This document shows positions 46,906-54,326 of a stretch of 64,000 bases of DNA, piece by piece. The translations under genes were made by a program, and so were the position numbers. The stretch is from Hymenobacter nivis (lineage in GTDB: Bacteria > Bacteroidota > Bacteroidia > Cytophagales > Hymenobacteraceae). Under the pieces are notes generated by a model. It had not been told where the DNA came from, ran no database searches, and was given only the letters and a program-made list of their open reading frames with translations. The stretch's first letter is position 1; every line of letters begins with the position of its first letter. The DNA lies in the NCBI RefSeq assembly GCF_003149515.1, contig NZ_CP029145.1:2914001-2978000 (forward strand), given 5' to 3'.

Positions 46906-47198
46906 CGGAAATAAGAGGAAAGTATTGATGAGGAATTCCTACGAAACTATTTAGGAATTCGCCAGAAATTACTGGGCTGACAATAGCATAATTTTTGCAC
47001 AAAAGCAGCCAAACCAAAAAGGCAGAACGGGCCGCCCGGTATGTTCCAATAAGGTGCAAGCGGAAAAGCATCACGTTCGAGGGCCCCTGCGCCGCCGGGT
47101 TGAAATCAGTGCAGTTTCGGGAGTGGTCTGAGAAGGAGTTTTACGTTACGTACCGATTCCAGGAGCTGCAAGGACAACCAGGGTTCTATCCGCTCCGC
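46906..47198. other. Gap between lipoprotein and CDF genes
   Basis: About 290 bp; nothing coding was recognised. The part next to the lipoprotein gene is AT-rich and presumably holds its promoter. Confidence 0.4.
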
Positions 47199-48185
47199 CT
47201 ACAACCTATGCCGCTCGTTGCGCACGGCGTTGTGCAGGTCCCACACCACCGCCCGCTCAAAGGGGTGCGCGCGCACCGGACAGTCGGCCATGCGGCAGAG
47301 CGAGCAGGCGGCAAACGTGCACGGGTCGGCGTGGACGAACATCTCCACTTCCACCGCAAACTTCGCCCGGATCAGCTCCTCAATGTCGTGCAGCTCGGTG
47401 TGCACGTGCTCCAGGCTGTAGTAGTAGGGCATCTGCATGTGGCAGTCGATGTGCAGGTTGGCGCCGTAGCGCTGCACGCGCAGGTTGTGCACGTCAATCC
47501 AGGGGGCCCGGCGGTGGGCCTGCAGCTCGGCAATAACCTCCGTGACGACGGCCGTGTCAGTTTCGTCCATCAGGCCCGCCACCGAGCGGCCCACCATGCG
47601 CCCGCCGTTCACCAGAATGAAGCCGCCCAGCAGCAAGGCCGCCCCGCCATCAATGCGCACCACGCCGGTGGCCGCCACCAGCAGCAGGGCCCCCGACGAC
47701 ACGATGGACGTCAGGGCGTCGATGTACAAATGCTGGCCATCGCCGGCCAGGGCCACCGATTTCAGCGCCTTGCCCTGGCGCACCAGGTACAGGCCCAGGC
47801 CCAGGTTGGCCACCGCCGTGGTGGCCAGCAGCGCCACGCCCCAGCCGGGGCGGTCCACGGCGTGCGGGTGCAGCAGGCTGCCCGTGGCCGAATACAGGAT
47901 GTAGGCCCCAGCCATGAAAATCAGGGCCCCCTCGAAGCCCACCGACAAGTACTCAATTTTGCCGTGGCCGTAGGGATGGTTTTCGTCCTTGGGCAGGGCG
48001 GCCAGGTACAGGCTGTACAGGGCAAAGCCGCTGGTGAAGATGTTGATGATGCTCTCCAGGGCATCCGTCAGCACCACTTGCGAGCGGGTGAGGTGGTAGG
48101 CGTAGAATTTGATGGCCACCAACGCCACGCTCACCACGAGGGAAAGCAGGCCGAGGCGGGTTTTAGTTTGGGCCAGCGCAGTCAT
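47199..48185 (-). CDS. Cation diffusion facilitator transporter with C-terminal Cys cluster
   Basis: 328 residues with six membrane helices. TM1-2 carry VVLTDALESIINIFTS, the loop PKDENHPYGHGKIEY is the classic CDF His-rich turn, and TM5 has the HxxxD site in QHLYIDALTSIVSS. The cytoplasmic domain (HNLRVQRYGANLHIDCHMQMP) is followed by a Cys-rich tail, PCTFAACSLCRMADCPVR, which could bind a metal. CDF proteins export Zn2+, Mn2+, Fe2+ or Co2+ with proton antiport. It is divergent from mntH, with a 24-bp palindrome between them, so Mn2+ export is plausible. ATG at 48183-48185 was chosen over an upstream in-frame start. Confidence 0.92.
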   Translation of the reverse strand: MTALAQTKTRLGLLSLVVSVALVAIKFYAYHLTRSQVVLTDALESIINIFTSGFALYSLYLAALPKDENHPYGHGKIEYLSVGFEGALIFMAGAYILYSATGSLLHPHAVDRPGWGVALLATTAVANLGLGLYLVRQGKALKSVALAGDGQHLYIDALTSIVSSGALLLVAATGVVRIDGGAALLLGGFILVNGGRMVGRSVAGLMDETDTAVVTEVIAELQAHRRAPWIDVHNLRVQRYGANLHIDCHMQMPYYYSLEHVHTELHDIEELIRAKFAVEVEMFVHADPCTFAACSLCRMADCPVRAHPFERAVVWDLHNAVRNERHRL

Positions 48186-48289
48186 AGTAAAAAGCAAACG
48201 GGCCGGCAAAGGTCGTTCCCCCGGGGCCCCGGCACTGACTTACCCGCAACTTTTCTCCGAATTCAGCGTATTTTAGGGCGTTTAAAATT

Positions 48290-48313
48290 AATTTTTAGAC
48301 TAGTCTAAAAATT
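48290..48313. promoter_or_regulatory. 24-bp perfect palindrome, candidate metal-repressor operator
   Basis: Half-site AATTTTTAGACT is repeated perfectly in inverted orientation, centre CTAG. It lies immediately upstream of the mntH -7 element and 105 bp from the divergent CDF start. Size, AT-rich arms and position suit a DtxR/MntR- or Fur-family repressor; which one is not shown by the sequence. Confidence 0.75.
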
Positions 48314-48318
48314 TGCTC

Positions 48319-48326
48319 TACCTTTG
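48319..48326 (+). promoter_or_regulatory. mntH -7 promoter element (TACCTTTG)
   Basis: TACCTTTG matches the Bacteroidota consensus TAnnTTTG exactly. The mntH ATG is only 9 bp downstream, so the transcript would have almost no leader. The -33 region would fall within the palindrome at 48290-48313. Confidence 0.7.
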
Positions 48327-48335
48327 TAGTATTCT

Positions 48336-49736
48336 ATGCCTGAGTTTACTCCCATCACTGCCGTGCCCGCCGCCGTATCCACCGTTTCGCCGCCCGTTGC
48401 CCTACCCGCCGAGCCGGGCTGGCGGCATCCCCGCCGGGGCATCTCGCTGAGCGAGGTGCACGGCAGCATTGCGGTGCCGGGCGAGGGAGCGTCGTTCTGG
48501 CGAAAATTCCGGGCCTACTGGGGCCCTGGGCTGCTGGTATCGGTGGGCTACATGGACCCTGGCAACTGGGCCACCGACATTGCGGGCGGGGCCAAGTTTG
48601 GCTACACCCTGCTAAGTGTGGTGCTGCTAAGCAACCTGTTTGCCATGCTGTTGCAGCACCTGGCCGTGAAGCTAGGCGTGGTCACCGGCCGCGACCTGGC
48701 CCAGGCCTGCCGCGACCACTACTCCAAGCCCGTAGCCATGGTGCTGTGGGTGCTCTGTGAAATTGCCATCGCGGCCTGCGACCTGGCCGAAGTCATCGGC
48801 TCGGCCATTGCCTTCAACCTGCTCTTCGGCCTGCCCATCACCTGGGGCATTGTGCTCACCACCTTCGACGTGCTGCTGATCCTGCTGCTGCAAAGCAAAG
48901 GCTTCCGGGTGATTGAGAGCATCGTGATGGCGCTCATTTTTACCATCTTCGTTTGCTTCCTCTACGAGATTATCGCCTCGCATCCCGACTGGGTAGGGCT
49001 GGCCGGCGGGCTGGTGCCGCGGGCGGTGGTGGTCACCAACCCGGCCATGCTCTACGTGGCCATCGGTATTCTGGGGGCCACCGTGATGCCGCACAACCTG
49101 TACCTGCACTCGGCCATCGTGCAGGTGCGCCAGATTGAGCCCACCGAAAAAGGCAAGCGCTCGGCCATCAAGTTTGCCACCATCGACTCGACCACGGCGC
49201 TGGGGCTGGCGTTTTTCGTGAACGCAGCCATTCTGGTTACGGCCGCTGCCGCCTTCCACGGCAAGGGCTACGACAACGTGGCCGACATTGCCGACGCCCA
49301 CAAGCTGCTGACGCCGGTGCTCGGCGCGGGCGCGGCCAGCGTGGTGTTTGCCATTGCCCTGCTGGCCTCGGGCCAAAGCTCCACGCTCACCGGCACGCTG
49401 GCCGGGCAGGTGGTGATGGAGGGCTTCCTGCACATCAAGCTGCGGCCCTGGCTGCGGCGGCTCGTCACGCGGCTGCTGGCCGTGGTGCCGGCCTTCATCG
49501 TGGCGCTACTGTACGGCGAAAAAGGTACCGGTGAGTTGCTGGTGCTTAGCCAGGTCATCCTGTCGCTCCAGCTTTCGTTCGCCGTTATTCCGCTGGTGCT
49601 TTTCACCAATGACAAGCTCAAGATGGGCGTGTTCGTGAACCGGCCCTGGCTGCGCATTATGGCCTGGGTGGTGGCGGGTATTATTCTGGCATTGAACGCT
49701 TTCCTGCTTTACCAAACGTTTGCCGGTAATGAGTAG
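48336..49736 (+). CDS. mntH: Nramp family divalent metal transporter
   Basis: 466 residues, about eleven membrane helices. Metal-site motifs are DPGNWATDIAGGAKFGY in TM1 and GATVMPHNLYLHSAIVQVR in TM6, both intact, plus LLASGQSSTLTGTLAGQVVMEGFL. Nramp/MntH proteins import Mn2+ (and Fe2+) with protons. The ~55-residue N-terminal extension is Pro/Val-rich. Regulation probably runs through the palindrome and -7 element immediately upstream. Confidence 0.95.
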   Translation: MPEFTPITAVPAAVSTVSPPVALPAEPGWRHPRRGISLSEVHGSIAVPGEGASFWRKFRAYWGPGLLVSVGYMDPGNWATDIAGGAKFGYTLLSVVLLSNLFAMLLQHLAVKLGVVTGRDLAQACRDHYSKPVAMVLWVLCEIAIAACDLAEVIGSAIAFNLLFGLPITWGIVLTTFDVLLILLLQSKGFRVIESIVMALIFTIFVCFLYEIIASHPDWVGLAGGLVPRAVVVTNPAMLYVAIGILGATVMPHNLYLHSAIVQVRQIEPTEKGKRSAIKFATIDSTTALGLAFFVNAAILVTAAAAFHGKGYDNVADIADAHKLLTPVLGAGAASVVFAIALLASGQSSTLTGTLAGQVVMEGFLHIKLRPWLRRLVTRLLAVVPAFIVALLYGEKGTGELLVLSQVILSLQLSFAVIPLVLFTNDKLKMGVFVNRPWLRIMAWVVAGIILALNAFLLYQTFAGNE

Positions 49737-49781
49737 ACGACTACCTACTTTTTAAATAACTGACTGGATTTTGCACGTGGG

Positions 49782-49859
49782 GTGCGGGGCTTGCCCCCGC
49801 CCTTCGTTACCCGAACCCAGCACCAATCGTTCAACGACGGGCGGGGGCAAGCCCCGCAC
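49782..49859 (-). repeat. 78-bp palindromic element, copy 1 (inverted relative to copy 2)
   Basis: Perfect 21-bp arms (49782-49802 and 49839-49859; arm starts GTGCGGGGCTTGCCCCCGCC). Read on the minus strand, arms and loop match copy 2 at 52447-52524, including a GAACGATTGG word in the loop. Both copies are 78 bp. Confidence 0.85.
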
Positions 49860-49976
49860 TCTACCCGTAGCGGGTAGCGCTTACCCCTTCCCTTTTCCTC
49901 CCAATCCGGATTCTTTTTTCAAGCGGCTTTTCAGCTGGCTATTGGCCGCGCCTTGTCTTTTCAACTTGCGTATTTT

Positions 49977-52433
49977 ATGAAACAACTTGTTCTCTTACTG
50001 TTACTTATTCCTTTTCTAGCGCAGGCCCAGGCACAGAGCCTGCGCGGCCAGGTGCTGGACGCCGAAGGCCGGCCGGTGCCCTTCGCCAGCGTGGCCGTGC
50101 CGGCCCTCACCCAGGGCACCGCAGCCGACGACAACGGCCGCTTCAGCTTCGCCAACCTGCCGGCCGGGGCGCAACAGCTGCAAGTAAGCGCCGTGGGCTA
50201 CGCCACCACCAACATCAGCGTCACGATTCCGGCCGCTAAAGCTTTAACCATTAGAGTAAAGAACGAGGGCAAGACGCTGGCCGAAGTAGTGGTAACGGGC
50301 GTGGGCCGGGCCACCGAAATTCGGCGCTCGCCGGTGCCCATCGCAGCCATGTTGGGCAAGGAAATCCGCCTCAACGCCAACTCTAACGCCATTGATGCGG
50401 CTGTGCGCGGCATTCCGGGCCTGTCGGCCGTGACCTCGGGGCCCAACATCAGCAAACCTTTTATTCGGGGGCTGGGCTACAACCGGGTGCTCACCATGTT
50501 CAACGGCCTGCGCCAGGAAGGGCAGCAGTGGGGCGACGAGCACGGCATTGAGGTGGACGGCTACGGCGTGGACCGCGTGGAAGTGGTGAAGGGCCCCGCC
50601 AGCCTGCTCTACGGCTCCGATGCCGTGGCGGGGGTGGTGAACCTTATTCCGGCCCTGCCCCGGGGCCCCGACGGTGAGCTGCACGGCGAGGCGCTGGCCG
50701 AGTACCAGGGTGTGAACGGCATGGTGGGCAACTCCCTGGCTTTCAATTACCAAAAGAACGGCTTCCAGACCAGCCTGCGCGGTAGCCGCCGCCAGGCCCA
50801 CGACTACCGCAACCCTGTGGACGGCCTGGTGTACAACACTGGCTTCCGGGAAGTGCAGGTGACCGGCATGGTAGGCGTGAAGAAGGAGTGGGGCGGCGCG
50901 CACCTCTGGCTATCGACCTACGACGACCGCCAGGAAATACCCGATGGCAGCCGCGACTCGCTGAGCCGGCGTTTTACCCGGCAGGTGTTTGAGGGTGACA
51001 AGGACGACATCAAGGACCGGCCGGTGGTGAGCGACCACGAGCTGAAAAGCTACGGCATCAGCAACTTGCGCCAGCGCATCCAGCACTACCGGGCCTTTGG
51101 CACCACCGAAATCCGGATGGGGCCCGGCGAGCTGCGGGCGCTGCTGGGCGTGCAGCAAAACCACCGCCAGGAGTTCAACCACCCCACCGACCCCACTCAG
51201 CCGGGCCTCGACCTGCAGTTGACCACCGTGAACTACCAGGCGCGCTACCTCTTCGATGCCATCAACGGCTACGAGTTCACGGTGGGGGCCAACGGCATGA
51301 GCCAGGACAACCGCCACCTCAACGCCACCGACTTCCCAATTCCACCCTTCCGGCTGTTCGATTTAGGCGGCTTCGGGCTGATTAAGAAGTCCTTTGGGGC
51401 CCTGGAGCTGACCGGCGGCCTACGCTACGACACCCGGCACGTGCATTGGAACAACTACTACGTGGGCCCCGACCCGGCCAACGGTTTTGAGCAGGCCGTG
51501 GGGGCCACTGCCCCCGATGCCAGGCTACAGTTCGCGGATTTCCAGCGCACCTTCACGGGAGTTTCGGCCAGCCTGGGCGGCTCCTACGCTCTGGGTGATA
51601 AGCTGGTGCTGCGCGCCAACATTGCCCGCGGCTACCGGGCCCCCAACGTGCCCGAAATCGGCTCCAACGGCCTCGACCCCGGCGCGCACATCATCTACCT
51701 GGGCAACCGCTCGTTTGTGCCCGAGTTCAACGTGCAGGAAGACATCGGCCTGCTGTACAAGTCGCCCGATTTTGAGGGCAGCGTGGAGGCATTTTACAAC
51801 CACGTCAACAACTTCATTTACCAGGCCAAGCAGTACGATGCCAGCGGCCAGCCCCTGCGCGACCCGGTAGGCAACTCCACCTACCAGTTCCAGCAGGCGC
51901 AGGCCAACCTTTACGGCGGCGAGGTGGCGTTCAATATTCACCCCACGGCCCTGCCCTGGGTGAGCCTACGCACCGGCGCGGCCCTGGTCATCGGCCTCAA
52001 CGAAAACGCCGCTTTGCACGAGCGGGCGGGCAATGCCGGCCGCTACCTGCCCCTGATTCCGGCCCCGTCGTCGCGCTCCGAAATACGCTTCACCGCACCC
52101 GAGCGTGCCGGTACGCCTTTCACGGGCAGCTACTTCCGCTTCACGGTGGATGCCACCGCCACTCAAAACCGCTTCTACGCCGTGGACGGCGCCGAAACCC
52201 GCACCCCCGGCTACGTGCTCTGCGGCGTGGGCGTGGGCACCAGCCTACGCACCAAAAGCGGCCGCGAGGCCGTGCAGCTGGTGCTACAAGGCGACAACCT
52301 CTTCAACGTGGCCTACCAGGCCCACCTCAACCGCCTCAAATACTTTGAGTATTACCGCTCTTCGCCCAATGGCCAACTGGGCATCTTCAGCCCCGGCCGC
52401 AACCTGAGCATGAAAGTAGTGGTGCCTTTTTAA
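49977..52433 (+). CDS. TonB-dependent receptor with CarboxypepD_reg-like domain
   Basis: 818 residues. A signal peptide ending AQAQAQ precedes the N-terminal carboxypeptidase-regulatory-like domain (SLRGQVLDAEGRPVPFASVAV), the TonB-box/linker region (LAEVVVTGVGR), the plug (KPFIRGLGYNRVLTMFNGLR, EVVKGPASLLYGSDAVAGVVN) and a 22-strand-type barrel ending SMKVVVPF. The barrel includes GYRAPNVPEIGSNG and YVGPDP segments typical of siderophore/cobalamin-type receptors rather than SusC. Location between mntH and a VIT transporter gene suggests a metal chelate substrate (inference). The gene is bracketed by the two mirror-image 78-bp elements. Confidence 0.92.
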   Translation: MKQLVLLLLLIPFLAQAQAQSLRGQVLDAEGRPVPFASVAVPALTQGTAADDNGRFSFANLPAGAQQLQVSAVGYATTNISVTIPAAKALTIRVKNEGKTLAEVVVTGVGRATEIRRSPVPIAAMLGKEIRLNANSNAIDAAVRGIPGLSAVTSGPNISKPFIRGLGYNRVLTMFNGLRQEGQQWGDEHGIEVDGYGVDRVEVVKGPASLLYGSDAVAGVVNLIPALPRGPDGELHGEALAEYQGVNGMVGNSLAFNYQKNGFQTSLRGSRRQAHDYRNPVDGLVYNTGFREVQVTGMVGVKKEWGGAHLWLSTYDDRQEIPDGSRDSLSRRFTRQVFEGDKDDIKDRPVVSDHELKSYGISNLRQRIQHYRAFGTTEIRMGPGELRALLGVQQNHRQEFNHPTDPTQPGLDLQLTTVNYQARYLFDAINGYEFTVGANGMSQDNRHLNATDFPIPPFRLFDLGGFGLIKKSFGALELTGGLRYDTRHVHWNNYYVGPDPANGFEQAVGATAPDARLQFADFQRTFTGVSASLGGSYALGDKLVLRANIARGYRAPNVPEIGSNGLDPGAHIIYLGNRSFVPEFNVQEDIGLLYKSPDFEGSVEAFYNHVNNFIYQAKQYDASGQPLRDPVGNSTYQFQQAQANLYGGEVAFNIHPTALPWVSLRTGAALVIGLNENAALHERAGNAGRYLPLIPAPSSRSEIRFTAPERAGTPFTGSYFRFTVDATATQNRFYAVDGAETRTPGYVLCGVGVGTSLRTKSGREAVQLVLQGDNLFNVAYQAHLNRLKYFEYYRSSPNGQLGIFSPGRNLSMKVVVPF

Positions 52434-52446
52434 GCTGTGCGGTAGG

Positions 52447-52524
52447 GTGCGGGGCTTGCCCCCGCCCGTCGCTGAACGATTGGCGCTGGATGCGCGCAAT
52501 GCCGGGCGGGAGCAAGCTCCGCAC
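52447..52524 (+). repeat. 78-bp palindromic element, copy 2
   Basis: Arms GTGCGGGGCTTGCCCCCGCC... and ...GGGCGGGAGCAAGCTCCGCAC pair over about 21 bp with two compensating or tolerated differences; flanking GTAGG/CCTAC extends the stem. It starts 13 bp after the receptor stop and mirrors copy 1 on the other side of the gene. Confidence 0.85.
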
Positions 52525-52549
52525 CCTACTCACTTTAACTTATATCTAC

Positions 52550-53023
52550 ATGAGCTATAACGAAAGCCAGGATTGCTTGGGCCAAGCCGAAGCTGCCCTC
52601 TCCCACGGCCAGTACCAGCAGGCAGCGGGCCAGTACGAAGCCGTAGTAACCGGCCTGGGGCCCTCTGCCGGCCCCGCCCGGCCCCTCACGCCGCAGGCTT
52701 CCCTACTGGTGCGCGACTACGCCACCGCAAGCCGCGGCCAGAGCGCGGCCCTGGCCCGCCTCGGCGAAATGGAGGCCGCCGAAAGCACCCTGCTCACCGC
52801 CCTCAGCCGCCTGCGCGGCTGCATCAGCAACCTGGGCACGCCCGCCGCCGGGCGCGCCCCGCTACTCACCGAGTATAAGCTGTGCTTCTACGCGCTGGCC
52901 GACTGCTACTTTGCCGGGCAGCGAACCGAAAAGCTAACCGCTTACGTGCGCCGCCACGCCCCCGAAATTCAGCGCTGGGCCCAGGACCTGCACCTGGTGC
53001 GGGCCACCCCGGCCAGCAACTAG
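52550..53023 (+). CDS. Hypothetical helical protein, TPR-like
   Basis: 157 residues, soluble. The N-terminal helices (YNESQDCLGQAEAALSHGQY, QAAGQYEAVV) and DYATASRGQSAALARLGEM read like TPR or TPR-related helical hairpins. The rest has no recognised motif. It follows the palindromic element and precedes a small gene by 70 bp. Function unknown. Confidence 0.65.
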   Translation: MSYNESQDCLGQAEAALSHGQYQQAAGQYEAVVTGLGPSAGPARPLTPQASLLVRDYATASRGQSAALARLGEMEAAESTLLTALSRLRGCISNLGTPAAGRAPLLTEYKLCFYALADCYFAGQRTEKLTAYVRRHAPEIQRWAQDLHLVRATPASN

Positions 53024-53093
53024 CCGCGCGGGCGGTTGTGCGCGCCTATATTTTTCACTAGTCGTTCGTTTTCACCCAAGCGCCCTTTTGACC

Positions 53094-53351
53094 ATGCCAA
53101 CCCTCAACGACCAGGCCGAGCAGCACATTGGCGGAACCAAGGGCCTGCACAACCATGTGCACGACCTGATTCACGACCCCAGCACCCGCCTCGACGCCCT
53201 GTGGCGTTACGACCAGTGCATTGCCAACGCCGAAAAAGGCGAGGCTGACAACAGCAAGCAATTCTGGCAAATCCTAAAAGCCCAGGAAATCAAGAACGTG
53301 GACGGCCTCAAGGAGCTGATTCGCAAGCGCGTGCAGAACAAGAGCCTCTAG
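53094..53351 (+). CDS. Small hypothetical protein
   Basis: 85 residues, soluble, charged and helical, with an N-terminal His-rich part (GLHNHVHDLIHDPSTR) and a basic C-terminus (LKELIRKRVQNKS). No domain recognised. ATG 53094 was chosen over an in-frame TTG two codons upstream. It precedes the VIT-family gene and might share its transcript. Confidence 0.65.
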   Translation: MPTLNDQAEQHIGGTKGLHNHVHDLIHDPSTRLDALWRYDQCIANAEKGEADNSKQFWQILKAQEIKNVDGLKELIRKRVQNKSL

Positions 53352-53441
53352 CCTTTTTTTCATTCATCAGTAGCTGATTGGCCCGGCGGCAACTTGTGCC
53401 GTCGGGCCCCTACGCATGACTACCTGCTTCGCCATTTTTTT

Positions 53442-54146
53442 ATGTCTGTCGCTGTTTCACACCCCGAAGCCCACCTCACCAGCTCCGCCTTTCTACAGGA
53501 CATCGTGATTGGCCTCTCCGATGGCCTGACCGTGCCCTTCGCCCTGGCCGCCGGCCTGAGCGGGGCGGTGCAGTCGTCGGGCCTCATCATCACGGCCGGG
53601 CTGGCCGAAATCGTGGCCGGCTCCATTGCCATGGGCCTGGGCGGCTACCTGGCGGGCCGCACCGAAGTAGAGCACTACACCGCCGAGCTGGCCCGCGAGC
53701 ACGAGGAAGTGCGCACCGTGCCCGATGTGGAGCGCCGCGAGGTATGCGAGCTGTTCGTAGAGATGGGCCTCTCCCATGCCACCGCCACTCAGGCCACCGC
53801 CGAGTTGGTGCAGGACTCCGCGCAGTGGGTGCGCTTCATGATGAAGTACGAGCTGGGCCTGGAGGAGCCCGACCCGCGCCAAGCCCCCAAAAGCGCCGCC
53901 ACCATTACCGCGGCCTACGTGGCGGGCGGCCTACTGCCGCTGAGCGGCTACGTTTTCACCGCCACCCCGGCCGAGGGGTTGCGCTGGTCGGTACTCATCA
54001 CGCTACTGTGCCTACTGGTGTTCGGGTATTTTAAGAGCCGCCTCACCGGCCAGCCGCCGGTTGCTGGGGCCCTGCGCATGGCGGCCATTGGCGCGGCTGC
54101 CGCCGGGGCCGCCTACTACGTGGCCCGGCTGGTGCAGGGAGTGTAG
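53442..54146 (+). CDS. VIT1/CCC1 family iron/manganese transporter
   Basis: 234 residues, about five membrane helices. Characteristic segments are FLQDIVIGLSDGLTVPFALAAGLSGA and GLAEIVAGSIAMGLGGYLAGRTEVEHY in the first half, a cytoplasmic Glu-rich metal-binding helical region (AREHEEVRTVPDVERREVCE), and AYVAGGLLPLSGYVF near the end. Yeast CCC1 and plant VIT1 move Fe2+ or Mn2+ out of the cytosol. It completes the metal-handling block that starts at the CDF gene. ATG 53442 is the family start. Confidence 0.93.
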   Translation: MSVAVSHPEAHLTSSAFLQDIVIGLSDGLTVPFALAAGLSGAVQSSGLIITAGLAEIVAGSIAMGLGGYLAGRTEVEHYTAELAREHEEVRTVPDVERREVCELFVEMGLSHATATQATAELVQDSAQWVRFMMKYELGLEEPDPRQAPKSAATITAAYVAGGLLPLSGYVFTATPAEGLRWSVLITLLCLLVFGYFKSRLTGQPPVAGALRMAAIGAAAAGAAYYVARLVQGV

Positions 54147-54238
54147 CGCGGGCAGCCTGGACTCTGTGAGTCAGCGCGTGGGAACGTTATTCGATGCCCC
54201 CACGCCCGGACTCACAGAGTCCAGGCCACTGCCCGCGC
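54146..54238. repeat. Palindrome overlapping the VIT stop codon
   Basis: Perfect 17-bp arms CCTGGACTCTGTGAGTC (54156-54172) and its complement (54209-54225), with outer GCGCGGGCAG/CTGCCCGCGC arms (54146-54155, 54229-54238) separated by a small bulge. No T-run; more like a REP element than a terminator. Confidence 0.7.
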
Positions 54239-54326
54239 CATGTGAAGGCAAGGTCAAGAGAATTAGCTAAAAGTGTCCTATAATTGACATTACAATTTGC
54301 TTCTCTCCCCCTTACCTCTTCGCAAT

